DNA of 64,000 bases from an uncultured Corynebacterium sp. (lineage in GTDB: Bacteria > Actinomycetota > Actinomycetes > Mycobacteriales > Mycobacteriaceae): NCBI RefSeq assembly GCF_946222835.1, contig NZ_CAMIHD010000005.1, forward strand, positions 1 through 64,000, given 5' to 3'. Under the pieces are notes generated by a model. That model ran no database searches. It had not been told where the DNA came from and worked only from the letters and a program-made list of their open reading frames with translations. A program made the translations under genes and the position numbers. How positions within the stretch are numbered: the first letter of the stretch is position 1; each line of letters begins with the position of its first letter. Positions 26,439 to 34,902 of this stretch are shown in pieces.

Positions 26439-27866
26439 TTACTCCAAGTCGTCGTGAGCCACGAGGCGTCGCGCAGCCTCGGTGATGGTGCCGGACAGAG
26501 ACGGATAAACGGCGAAGGAATCAGCCAGCTGGTTTACGGTGAGCTGATTGGTCACGGCCATGGCGATGGGCAGGATGAGCTCGGAGGCGGTCGGCGCGAC
26601 GATGACGCCGCCGATAACGCGGCCGGAGGTCGCGCGGCAGAAGAGCTTGACAAAGCCGTGCTGCAGGGAGCGCATCTTCGCACGCGGATTGGTATTCAGC
26701 GGCATGGTGATGGTGCGGGCGGCTACCTCGCCTGCCTCGATTTCTGCCTGGGTAAAGCCTACGGCAGCGATCTCTGGGCGGGTGAACACGGCGTTGGCCA
26801 CGGTCTTCAGGCGCAGCGGAGAAACGCCCTCACCCAAGGCGTGGTACATGGCCACGCGGCCCTGCATTGCAGCGACGGAAGCCAGCGGGAAGAGGTCAGA
26901 GCAGTCACCAGCGGCATAGATGCCGGCGATATTGGTGCGGGAGACGCGGTCGACCTGAATGTGGCCGGACTTTGCGGTTTCCACGCCAACGTTCTCCAGC
27001 TTGAGGTCCTGAGTATTCGGGATGGAGCCGATGGACATGATGACGTGGGAGCCGGTGATTTCGCGGCCGTCCTGCGTGGTGACCAGGACGTTGCCGTCCT
27101 CGGTGCGGTTGACGGTTTCCACGCGGCAGTTCTTTTCCAGTTCCACGCCGCGTTCGCTCAGCACGGTCTCGAGGACGTCGGCCGCATCGGCGTCGTCATG
27201 CGGCAAAATGCGGTCACGAGAGGCAACCATGGTGACCTTGACACCCAGCTCTGCAAAGGCGGAGACGAACTCGGCACCGGTGACGCCGGAACCGACGACG
27301 ATGAGGTGCTCCGGCAGCTCAGTGAGGTTGTAGACCTGCTGCCAGGTAAGGATGCGCTCGCCATCCGGCTGAGCGCCGGGGAGAATACGAGGGGTGGCGC
27401 CGGTGGCCACCAAGACGAGATCTGCGTTAATGGTTTCCTCGTGGCCGTCCTCGTTGAATACGGCAGTGACCTTGTGGCCGCCGAAGGCATCGGCTTCCTG
27501 ATCCTCTGGGAAGTAACCACGGCCATCGATAACGCGAGCGCCTAGGGATTCCACCGTGGCGCGGATATCGGAGGACTGCTTGCTTGCCAGATCCTGCACG
27601 CGCTTATTCAGTGCGGTCAAGGAAAGATGGGCCTGGCCAATGCCCTGGTTAAGTTCCATATCCTCGGCACGGCGCAGGTCGGTTTTAATATTGGCACCAG
27701 CGATGAAGGACTTGGAAGGAACACAGTCCAAGATAACGCTGTTGCCGCCCATGCCTTGGTCTTCAATAATGGTGATTTCTGCACCATATTTAGCACCTGC
27801 CAACGCTGCCTCATAGCCGGCTGGGCCGCCGCCGATGATGACGATTCGCTTGGTCTGGTTCAACAC
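26439..27866 (-). CDS. lpdA: NAD(P)H quinone reductase, flavoprotein disulfide-reductase family
   Basis: 475 residues. The FAD-binding GGGPAGYEAA is at residues 12-21, an NAD(P)-binding GSGVTGAEF near 190, and the FAD motif IYAAGDCSDLF near 315. The redox pair Cys-x4-Cys of lipoamide dehydrogenase is lost: the segment reads NSVILDCVPSKSF with one Cys. The C-terminal His-Glu dyad is also absent (YPSLSGTITEA). This pattern fits mycobacterial LpdA (Rv3303c), a quinone reductase, and not the E3 subunit. GTG start with AAAGGAG upstream. Confidence 0.9.
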   Translation of the reverse strand: MLNQTKRIVIIGGGPAGYEAALAGAKYGAEITIIEDQGMGGNSVILDCVPSKSFIAGANIKTDLRRAEDMELNQGIGQAHLSLTALNKRVQDLASKQSSDIRATVESLGARVIDGRGYFPEDQEADAFGGHKVTAVFNEDGHEETINADLVLVATGATPRILPGAQPDGERILTWQQVYNLTELPEHLIVVGSGVTGAEFVSAFAELGVKVTMVASRDRILPHDDADAADVLETVLSERGVELEKNCRVETVNRTEDGNVLVTTQDGREITGSHVIMSIGSIPNTQDLKLENVGVETAKSGHIQVDRVSRTNIAGIYAAGDCSDLFPLASVAAMQGRVAMYHALGEGVSPLRLKTVANAVFTRPEIAAVGFTQAEIEAGEVAARTITMPLNTNPRAKMRSLQHGFVKLFCRATSGRVIGGVIVAPTASELILPIAMAVTNQLTVNQLADSFAVYPSLSGTITEAARRLVAHDDLE

Positions 27867-27936
27867 GCACTTGCTCCTTTATCGGCTCCACTTTAAAAGT
27901 CGCTTACGAGTCTAACGTGTAGGACCTTAAAGCGCG

Positions 27937-29127
27937 TTAGTCTGTCTCCGCATTCTCCCCTATGAACTGCTCAACCACGGCGCCGAAGAGTTTGATGCCC
28001 ACGCCTATGGCCCGCTCGTCGACGATAAGATCGCCCATGTGCAGGTCATGCTGCTCGCCTTCGCCGGACCAGCAGCCAAGCCGCGCCATGGAACCGGGGA
28101 CCTTTTCTAGGTACCAAGAAAAGTCCTCGCCGCCGGAGGACTGCGGGGCCTGTACGACGGCCTGCGGGTCGATGGATTGGGCGGCGGAGGCAAGCAGGGC
28201 GGTGGCGACGTCGTCGTTAAGCACCGGCGGAACACCCCGGTTGTAGGTCAGCTCATGCTCAACGCCTACCGGCGCGAGGATTTGCTCCACCAGCTCGGTA
28301 AAGAGACTTTGCATATCGCGCCAAATGCCAATATCGGCCGTGCGCATGGTGCCGGTCAAGCTGCCAGTCTCCGGAATGGCATTGGGCGCATAGCCGGAAT
28401 TGACCTGGCCAAAGACCAAAACGGTGCCGGTGCGCGGGTCAACGCGGCGCGAGAGCAGCGCGGGCAGTTCGGTAATGACCTTTCCTAGGGCATACACAAC
28501 GTCGGCCGACAGGTGCGGCCGGGAGGTATGCCCGCCTGGGCCCTTGATATTGAGCTCTACCACGTCGGTAGCGGAGGTAATCGCCCCGGCGCGAATGCCA
28601 ATTCGACCCACGCGCAGCTTGGGCTCGGCGTGGATGGCAAAAATGGAATGCACGCCTTCCAGCGCGCCCCATTCAATAACGTCGGTCGCTCCGCCTACCC
28701 ATACTTCTTCGGCCGGTTGGAAGATGACCCGAATACCCAATGGCAGGTCGTGGACGCGCTGAAAATCCGCCACCGCGCAGGCTAGGCCGAGCGCCACGGT
28801 GGTGTGCACATCGTGGCCGCACGCATGCATCTTGCCGGGCACCTCAGAGGTATATTCCAGGCCGGTGACTTCGGTGACTGGCAGGGCATCGATATCCGCA
28901 CGGAAAGCTAAGCGGCCTAGTTCCGTATCGGGGCCGATGTCTACCATGAGGCCGGTCTGGGGGAAGCGCTGGGGCTCCAGACCGTAGTCCTGCAGGATAG
29001 AAGCTAGGAAGTTGGTGGTTTCTACCTCTTGATTCGCGGTTTCCGGGTGGCGGTGGATATGGCGCCGCCACGCGATGACCTCCGCACGGTGGGCATTGAA
29101 CCACTCGTTGATGAATTCCGAGATCAT
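27937..29127 (-). CDS. M20 family metallo-amidohydrolase
   Basis: 396-residue M20D peptidase/amidohydrolase (AmiA/AmiB, hippuricase type). Metal ligands appear as MHACGHDVHTT (near 101-111), QPAEE (about 140), AIHAEP (about 171) and SSGGEDFSWYL (about 345). The lid domain lies at about 190-300. Its place beside lpdA matches the lpdA-amiA/amiB order in Mycobacterium. The substrate is unknown; N-acyl amino acids are typical. Confidence 0.88.
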   Translation of the reverse strand: MISEFINEWFNAHRAEVIAWRRHIHRHPETANQEVETTNFLASILQDYGLEPQRFPQTGLMVDIGPDTELGRLAFRADIDALPVTEVTGLEYTSEVPGKMHACGHDVHTTVALGLACAVADFQRVHDLPLGIRVIFQPAEEVWVGGATDVIEWGALEGVHSIFAIHAEPKLRVGRIGIRAGAITSATDVVELNIKGPGGHTSRPHLSADVVYALGKVITELPALLSRRVDPRTGTVLVFGQVNSGYAPNAIPETGSLTGTMRTADIGIWRDMQSLFTELVEQILAPVGVEHELTYNRGVPPVLNDDVATALLASAAQSIDPQAVVQAPQSSGGEDFSWYLEKVPGSMARLGCWSGEGEQHDLHMGDLIVDERAIGVGIKLFGAVVEQFIGENAETD

Positions 29128-29220
29128 CCGCGTGCCTTCCCTGTCGTTGAAATACGTCTGGGTGCAAAGTCTACAACTAGACCATGCGGTTCAGTAACTC
29201 AGGTGGTGATGCGGGGTGCT

Positions 29221-29595
29221 CTAGCTCAAGGCGCCATTCCACGTGGCGGCAAACCGACGCCGGTCCACATAGCCTTGTGGGAAGGGCGCGACGTCCTCGG
29301 CGGCGGCCACCGCGGAATCGGTCAAATGCCCTTCCACCACGTCCCCGCCGGCCGGCAGCAGCACCGCCGGCGGGATTTCTAGGGCCAAGGCCAGCTTATA
29401 TACCGTAGACAGCTGCGGATCGGCCATGGCGTGCACGCCATTCTCGTTGCGCTCCAGATTGGAAATTTGGCTGCGGGAAACCCCAGAAATCTCCGCCAGC
29501 GCCTGCTGCGAAATCCCCCGACGCTTTCGCACCCGCCGCAATTGTTGCGAAAATCCGTGGCCGTAGCTCGACCACATTAGATGAATGAAACTCAT
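29221..29595 (-). CDS. XRE family transcriptional regulator
   Basis: 124 residues. The helix-turn-helix (about 15-72; RKRRGISQQALAEISGVSRSQISNLERNENG) is clear. The C-terminal 50 residues contain no known sensor domain. It lies between the amidohydrolase and upp on the same strand; 29128-29220 has no further gene. The target is unknown. Confidence 0.88.
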   Translation of the reverse strand: MSFIHLMWSSYGHGFSQQLRRVRKRRGISQQALAEISGVSRSQISNLERNENGVHAMADPQLSTVYKLALALEIPPAVLLPAGGDVVEGHLTDSAVAAAEDVAPFPQGYVDRRRFAATWNGALS

Positions 29596-29642
29596 ATTCT
29601 CCCCCTGGAAAGTGCAGTCGCCTTTCCAAGGGGAAGACTACC

Positions 29643-30278
29643 CTAAAGGTCGATATTGCGCGGTCCGTAGAGGCGGTCGCCAGCATCACCCAAGCCCGGC
29701 ACGATATAAGCATCCTCGTTCAGGGAGGGATCGATAGCGGCGGTAACCAGGCGCACCGGCAGGTCGGATTCGGCCAGCGCATCCACGCCCGGCTGGGCCG
29801 AAACCATGCAGATCGCGGTGATATCGGTGGCACCGCGGCCGGCGAGCAGGCGCAAAGCGTGCAGCAGGGAACCACCGGTGGCCAACATCGGATCCACCAC
29901 AAACACAGTGCGGCCGGTGAGGTCTTCCGGCAATGCCTCCAGGTACGGCACCGGTTCGTGGGTCTCTTCATCGCGGGCCATTCCAATAAAGCCGACCTGC
30001 GCATCCGGAATCATGGACAGCGCCGGATCCACCATGCCGAGCCCGGCGCGGATGATCGGCACGATGATGGGCGGGTCCTGCAGGCGGGTGCCTTGTGCGG
30101 TAGAAACCGGAGTGGCGCAGTCGAAGTTCTCCACGGCAAGGTCGCGGGATGCTTCATATACCAGCATGGCGCCTAAGTCTTTTAAAGCGGCGCGGAAAGC
30201 GGAGTTATCGCTGCGCGCATCGCGCATAAGCGTCAGGCGGGAGGCGGCAAGCGGGTGGTCTACTACGTGGATGTCCAT
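29643..30278 (-). CDS. upp: Uracil phosphoribosyltransferase
   Basis: 211-residue enzyme of pyrimidine salvage (uracil + PRPP to UMP). The PRPP-binding motif VFVVDPMLATGGSLLHAL (near 128-145) and the C-terminal uracil-binding loop VPGLGDAGDRLYG are present. The ATG at 30278 gives the usual length; longer in-frame starts run into the divergent small gene. A GGAAAGGCG-type stem at 29602-29633 may be its weak terminator. Confidence 0.96.
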   Translation of the reverse strand: MDIHVVDHPLAASRLTLMRDARSDNSAFRAALKDLGAMLVYEASRDLAVENFDCATPVSTAQGTRLQDPPIIVPIIRAGLGMVDPALSMIPDAQVGFIGMARDEETHEPVPYLEALPEDLTGRTVFVVDPMLATGGSLLHALRLLAGRGATDITAICMVSAQPGVDALAESDLPVRLVTAAIDPSLNEDAYIVPGLGDAGDRLYGPRNIDL

Positions 30279-30335
30279 GACCCCCACTTTAAACTTTTTG
30301 GGAACCAAATGGGCCATTGGGCAGTCCAATAGGAC

Positions 30336-30614
30336 ATGAGACCTTTCACGATTGATACCGACTATGCCCGCCACCTCGCCCGCGACCTGCATGCCCAGTC
30401 CCAAGGAGAGAATCCGCCCCACCCTGTTTTGCCTGAAGATTCCGCCTTCACTGTTTTCAATGAGGCCGTACATGCCGCGCTCGATAACGTGGGCGCGCGC
30501 ATGAGCGTGCTGCGCAACGATATGGGTCAGGTAGCCCACTCCGGTTTCCAGATGTCGCGCGAGGCAGAAGATACCGATGCTGCAGTAGGCCAACGCCTTG
30601 GGGCGGCGATGTAG
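30336..30614 (+). CDS. Small helical protein, WXG/ESX-like partner of the peptidase
   Basis: 92 residues, helical, with no signal peptide or membrane segment. The C-terminal half (about 45-92; VFNEAVHAALDNVGARMSVLRNDM, FQMSREAEDTDAAVGQRL) has the helix pattern of the EspC/DUF2580 and WXG100-type proteins secreted by type VII systems, but no WXG motif is present. The next gene, an NlpC/P60 peptidase, begins immediately after its stop. Function inferred only from this context. Confidence 0.65.
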   Translation: MRPFTIDTDYARHLARDLHAQSQGENPPHPVLPEDSAFTVFNEAVHAALDNVGARMSVLRNDMGQVAHSGFQMSREAEDTDAAVGQRLGAAM

Positions 30615-31553
30615 ATGCTCGATACCGCGCTCAAACAGATTGCCACCATGCAGCCGGCACAGCTTCCGGAGGTAGAACTTCCCCGCGTGCCGGATCTTTC
30701 CGCCGCCGAACCTTTAGCCGCCATCGCCCACGGCAATCCCGCCCCTCTACTCAAATCGGCAAAGAATATCGACCTTGATACTGAGACCATCTCTGCTGCG
30801 CTCGGCCAGGCCCGCACCTTAGTGGCGGGCACCATCCGGGACCTGGTGGGTATCGCCACACAGCTAGTGCGCCGGGCCCTGCCCACCGCGCTGGGCTTCC
30901 TCTCCTTGGACCCGTCCGCGCGCGCCGCGGCTATGGCCAAGCTGCGTGCGCTTGTCTCCCAGCACCTGGGCATGGCTACTGCTCGCGTGCAGCGCTTGAT
31001 GGGTGATCTCAGCGCGGCCGCTCAGTCTTTGCATCCGGTAGCGCAGCGGCCGGTGCGCTCCGCGCTTGCCGACGCCCCCGTACACCCCACCATCTCCCAA
31101 AATCCCACTGCCCTTCCGGAACAATCCGCGGTAGGCGCTGGAGCCGATGCCACGGCGAATGAGGCTCACTCTGCCTCGCCCACACCAGAGCCCTCGGCCG
31201 AAGGAGGTTCGGCCGCCGGTCAGGCTGCCGTCGCCGCCGCGAAGAGCCAAGTGGGCCAGCCCTATGTATGGGGCGGTACCGGAAATGGCGGGTTTGATTG
31301 TTCGGGACTTACCCAATGGGCCTATTCGCAGGCCGGGGTGGACTTACCCCGCACCGCGGATCAACAAGCGGTGGGCCAGCAAGTCAGCGCAGACCAACTC
31401 CAGCCTGGTGACCTGGTGGTATGGGATGGGCACGTGGCAATGTATTCCGGCAATGGTGAAATCGTGGAGGCTGGAGATCCGGTGCAAACCAACCCGCTGC
31501 GCACTACAAATATGGGTATGCAGTTCAAAGGCTTTTGGCGCCCTACGGCCTAA
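30615..31553 (+). CDS. NlpC/P60 cell-wall peptidase
   Basis: 312 residues. The C-terminal NlpC/P60 domain (about 200-312) carries the catalytic Cys in GGFDCSGLTQWAY, the His in DGHVAMYSG, and PRTADQQ and LQPGDLV motifs. The N-terminal 190 residues are helical with an Ala/Pro-rich linker (150-200). There is no signal peptide, although such peptidases act on peptidoglycan. Export might depend on the preceding WXG-like protein. ATG directly follows the previous TAG. Confidence 0.85.
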   Translation: MLDTALKQIATMQPAQLPEVELPRVPDLSAAEPLAAIAHGNPAPLLKSAKNIDLDTETISAALGQARTLVAGTIRDLVGIATQLVRRALPTALGFLSLDPSARAAAMAKLRALVSQHLGMATARVQRLMGDLSAAAQSLHPVAQRPVRSALADAPVHPTISQNPTALPEQSAVGAGADATANEAHSASPTPEPSAEGGSAAGQAAVAAAKSQVGQPYVWGGTGNGGFDCSGLTQWAYSQAGVDLPRTADQQAVGQQVSADQLQPGDLVVWDGHVAMYSGNGEIVEAGDPVQTNPLRTTNMGMQFKGFWRPTA

Positions 31554-31604
31554 GGCCGATGCTCTCTCGCGCGCTACTTGGGGCGTTGGGTAGACTAAAA
31601 CGCC

Positions 31605-32843
31605 ATGAGCACCCGCGCAATTGTACCTGTAAAGCTCTCGCTGACCGAGGGCGATTTTTATACCCTCTGGGCACCCAAGTGGCGCCAAAGTGGCTCCGAG
31701 TGGCAGGCCTTTCTGGGCGATGATGAGGATGTCCTAGCCTTTAACTCGCCTGCCGAGCTACTGTGCTTCGTGGAGTCTGGCACCAAGCACGATTTGCTGA
31801 ATCATCCGCAGTGGGACCAATTTGCCGGCCGCGATGCGGACCGCGTTACCCCGGCCAAGCGCGATGAGTATGACCTCATCGGTATGCCGGAGGCGCTAGT
31901 TGGTCGCCCGAGCCACCAAAACGTCTCCACCGTGGCCCGCAACCTGGAGATTGCCTCCGCGCTTGCCGACGTCGCCGGTGCAGAGCACACCACCATCTTC
32001 TTCGCCTCCCACTCCATCCTGCGCAACGTCTCCCGCGGCGCCGACCACTACTCCGGCGAGCAGGGCATGAGCGAGTGGTCCGGCGTGGGCCACGTCATCG
32101 CTGGCAATTGGAAGGCAGTCATCGAGGACCTGGATAAGCACGTTCGCGTGGTCTCCAGCGATGACTTTGATGCGGCCAAGGTCTCCGATGCCAAGGAGCG
32201 CATCTCTTCTGCTGCCGCCGCCAACGCCGCTGCGGCCAAGAAAGCCGAAGAAAAGCGCAAGGCTGCCGCCGAGGCCGCCGACCCTTACGATAACTCCCCG
32301 TGGGCCGCCGCTGGCATCGATCCCATCAAGATCACCGCGCAATCCAAGTCCGTCTACACCCTGCGCACTTACCTAGACGGCAAGCCCATTTTCTTGGGCA
32401 AGTGGGGCGAGATCTTCACCTTCGATTCCCCGAAGACCCTGGTGCGCTGGATCATGGACAATGATGACCACGACCTCGCCCGCGTATCCACCTGGGAAGA
32501 GGTTGTCGCCGCCGCTAATGCCGGTGAGCTAGAGGTACAGGTTCACCCGGATAACCAGTACTCCTTCAATGGCATCGTGCGCGATATCGAGAAGGGCCCA
32601 GAGGCCGTCGATTCTGATCAGATGGCGCGTTGCTACGAAGTATGCGCCGATGCCGCCGACTGGGCCGGCGACGATTCCATCAACTCCTATATGCTGGCCC
32701 ACCCACGCCTGCAGGACTACTTGGGCTACATGCTTGGCTCCACCGAGCACGCCGGCTATGTGCCATCCAAGCCCTACAACGAGCATGCAGAGTCGTGGAA
32801 GGGCTTGGAAGACATGCTCATCAAGCGCTTCTCCAAGTTCTAA
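31605..32843 (+). CDS. Conserved actinobacterial hypothetical protein (412 aa)
   Basis: No known domain was recognised. The protein is acidic and cytoplasmic. It has two related halves: LSLTEGDFYTLWAPKW...FNSPAELLCFVESG (10-55) and VYTLRTYLDGKPIFLGKWGEIFTFDSPKTLVRWIMD (245-285). An Ala/Lys-rich coiled-coil segment (190-230) joins them, so it may be an internal duplication. Similar proteins occur near upp in other corynebacteria, from memory. A strong terminator follows. Confidence 0.75.
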   Translation: MSTRAIVPVKLSLTEGDFYTLWAPKWRQSGSEWQAFLGDDEDVLAFNSPAELLCFVESGTKHDLLNHPQWDQFAGRDADRVTPAKRDEYDLIGMPEALVGRPSHQNVSTVARNLEIASALADVAGAEHTTIFFASHSILRNVSRGADHYSGEQGMSEWSGVGHVIAGNWKAVIEDLDKHVRVVSSDDFDAAKVSDAKERISSAAAANAAAAKKAEEKRKAAAEAADPYDNSPWAAAGIDPIKITAQSKSVYTLRTYLDGKPIFLGKWGEIFTFDSPKTLVRWIMDNDDHDLARVSTWEEVVAAANAGELEVQVHPDNQYSFNGIVRDIEKGPEAVDSDQMARCYEVCADAADWAGDDSINSYMLAHPRLQDYLGYMLGSTEHAGYVPSKPYNEHAESWKGLEDMLIKRFSKF

Positions 32844-32882
32844 ACCCGCACGGTTCGCACGGCCTCGGCCGCGCGTGGCATC

Positions 32883-32938
32883 AGCCGCCTCGCCTTCCTC
32901 CCCACTCACAGCAAGTGGGAGCAGAAGGGGGCGGCTTT
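32883..32938. terminator. Strong terminator after the 412-aa gene
   Basis: AGCCGCC (32883-32889) pairs with GGCGGCT (32930-32936), with an inner stem TCCCCACT/AGTGGGA (about 32898-32920). It is followed by TTGTG on plus, and may also serve the minus-strand side. Confidence 0.75.
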
Positions 32939-32944
32939 GTGCGT

Positions 32945-33145
32945 CTAGTTGCCGCGTGCTTCTTGCTCTTGGCGTCGGCTCCGGTCGCGCATGTATTTAT
33001 CGAAAATCAGCCACACTATACCCGCACTAAGTCCAACAATGGAGCGGCCTAGAGTGCCTATTCCAAAGACCCCGCCCAGAATCAGACCGAGAACAATTAG
33101 GCTGGTAAAAAATACGATCCACGACACGTGCGTGTTGTATTTCAT
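32945..33145 (-). CDS. Small two-helix membrane protein (66 aa)
   Basis: Two hydrophobic segments (about 8-28 and 33-52) and a strongly basic, Arg/Gln-rich tail (53-66). The first segment follows a short cytoplasmic start. It lies 26 nt after the esterase gene on the same strand. No family was recognised. Confidence 0.65.
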   Translation of the reverse strand: MKYNTHVSWIVFFTSLIVLGLILGGVFGIGTLGRSIVGLSAGIVWLIFDKYMRDRSRRQEQEARGN

Positions 33146-33171
33146 CGCTCGTCCTCCCTTAGTACGTGACT

Positions 33172-34197
33172 TTAGAGGTGACGGCGGAGGTGGTCAATGA
33201 GGGCGTCGATAAGCTCACGCGATTGCGGGGCCTTGGGTTTAATCTGGTCAAACCCGTGGTAGGCACCGGCCCATACATCGAGGGTGGTTTCCACGCCGGC
33301 TGCGTCGAGGGCTCGAGCAAAAGCGACGGATTCATCGCAGAAAAGATCAATGCCACCGACTCCGATCCAGGTCGGCGGCAGGCCGGAGAGATCGGCTCGC
33401 GTGGCCGGCGAAGCATAGGGCGGCAGGTCAACGTCCAGGTGATCATTTCCCAGGTACATGGACCACGCACCGCGGTTCGAGCCGGCCGTCCAAATGAACT
33501 GGCCCACCGCGCCGGTTTTATCCGTGGTGCGATGATCGAGCATGGGATAGACCAAGCCGAGTGCGCGGACCGGGTGGCCCTCGTCGAAGGCGCGTTGGAC
33601 CAAGCCTGCGGCGAGGCCGCCGCCTGCGCTATCACCGGCGACAGCGATGCGCGAGGAATCCCCGCCCAACGTATCGCCGTGCTCTTGTACCCAGCGCAGC
33701 ACGGCATAGCATTCATTATGATCCGCGGGAAAGGGCTCCTGGGTGGATTTGTGGTAGCGCGGGGCTACCACGATGGCGCCCAGCTCGGCCGCCATGCGAG
33801 CATTTTGCGGGTCATACATGGCCGGACCACCAATGAGATGGCCGCCGCCGTGCGTCCACACCACCACTGGGCGCGGTCCAGCAGTGGTTGCTCCTTGGGT
33901 CTCGTCGCGTGGGGTAAGTACGCGGGCGCTAAAAGCGTGACCATCGAAGGAGGCGGAAAACTCCGTAATGTCCACCGCATGCCGCATCGGCCGAGAAAAG
34001 TCTATGGTAGCGAAGAAGCGGCTGGCGCGGGCAAAGGTGGCGTCGGGAAGCACATGCATCGGAAGATATAAAGCCGGGCTGCGCAACTCCGGCGCGACTT
34101 CGCGCAAATAAGATCGACGGCTTAGACCATACGCCACTGCGCCCGCGGCCGCGGCAATCCCGGTTAGGGCTGCCCCGGCCTTAGTAAATCGCGGCAT
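33172..34197 (-). CDS. Alpha/beta hydrolase (HSL-type esterase)
   Basis: 341 residues. The oxyanion motif HGGGHLIGG (near 115) and the nucleophile elbow GDSAGGG (near 186) identify the hormone-sensitive-lipase branch. The catalytic His is in AYHGFDQ (about 317), with an Asp about 30 residues earlier. The N-terminus has one hydrophobic segment (9-25) that may be a membrane anchor. It begins 6 nt after the DJ-1-like gene. Confidence 0.88.
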   Translation of the reverse strand: MPRFTKAGAALTGIAAAAGAVAYGLSRRSYLREVAPELRSPALYLPMHVLPDATFARASRFFATIDFSRPMRHAVDITEFSASFDGHAFSARVLTPRDETQGATTAGPRPVVVWTHGGGHLIGGPAMYDPQNARMAAELGAIVVAPRYHKSTQEPFPADHNECYAVLRWVQEHGDTLGGDSSRIAVAGDSAGGGLAAGLVQRAFDEGHPVRALGLVYPMLDHRTTDKTGAVGQFIWTAGSNRGAWSMYLGNDHLDVDLPPYASPATRADLSGLPPTWIGVGGIDLFCDESVAFARALDAAGVETTLDVWAGAYHGFDQIKPKAPQSRELIDALIDHLRRHL

Positions 34198-34203
34198 GTG
34201 CTT

Positions 34204-34881
34204 TTAGAAGTCGCGCAGGATGCGCTGGGCCAGTGGCTCAGAGGAAGCCGGGTTCTGGCCAGTGTAGAGATTGCGGTCCACGATGACATTAGGGGACATC
34301 GGGTCAGTTTCCTGGTAGTCCGCACCGAGCTCACGCAGGCGAGTTTCCAGCGCCCACTTAGCGGCGGAAACCATCTCTTCGCCTTCCTCGGCATTGCTAA
34401 ACGCAGTCATCTTGTAGCCCTTAAACGGCCAATTCTCGTTATCTACTGCCAAGAGCGCAGCCGGAGCATGGCAGACCAAACCGAGGGCGCGGCCGGAATC
34501 CATGCGAGCTTGCAGGAGCTTAGCGGAATCCTGGTCATAGGCCAGATCCTCCATTGGGCCGTGGCCACCTGGATAGAAGATGAGGTCATAATCTTCCTCC
34601 TTGACCTCAGCCAGGTTCATCGGATTTTCCAGCGCTACGCCCAGTTCTGCGAGGTAGTTTTCCTGTGCTTCGCGCACATTGTCTGGCAGAACCTCCAGGC
34701 TGTACTCGTCTACTACAGGAGCCTTCGCGCCCGGAGTAGCGAAGTGGATATCCCAGCCCGCGCCCTGGAAGACGCGGTGCGGGGCAATAAGCTCCTCGGC
34801 CCAGTAGCCGGTGGGGCGCTTAGTGCCATCAGCCAGCGTCCACTCTTCGGCGGCGGTAACAACAAAAAGTACAGAAGGCAT
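34204..34881 (-). CDS. DJ-1/PfpI family protein (Hsp31-like)
   Basis: 225 residues. The nucleophile elbow is LVCHAPAALL with Cys near 136, and the FYPGGHGPMEDL motif (about 99) is as in Hsp31/YhbO-type glyoxalases. The long loop after residue 60 fits the Hsp31 branch. A role against reactive aldehydes is inferred from the family. Operon with the esterase downstream. Confidence 0.88.
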   Translation of the reverse strand: MPSVLFVVTAAEEWTLADGTKRPTGYWAEELIAPHRVFQGAGWDIHFATPGAKAPVVDEYSLEVLPDNVREAQENYLAELGVALENPMNLAEVKEEDYDLIFYPGGHGPMEDLAYDQDSAKLLQARMDSGRALGLVCHAPAALLAVDNENWPFKGYKMTAFSNAEEGEEMVSAAKWALETRLRELGADYQETDPMSPNVIVDRNLYTGQNPASSEPLAQRILRDF

Positions 34882-34902
34882 CTAAATCTCCTCTAATCGT
34901 TT

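Noticed and set aside
26454..27545. 363-codon open frame opposite lpdA
   Set aside because: Antisense shadow; the lpdA strand has all expected motifs.
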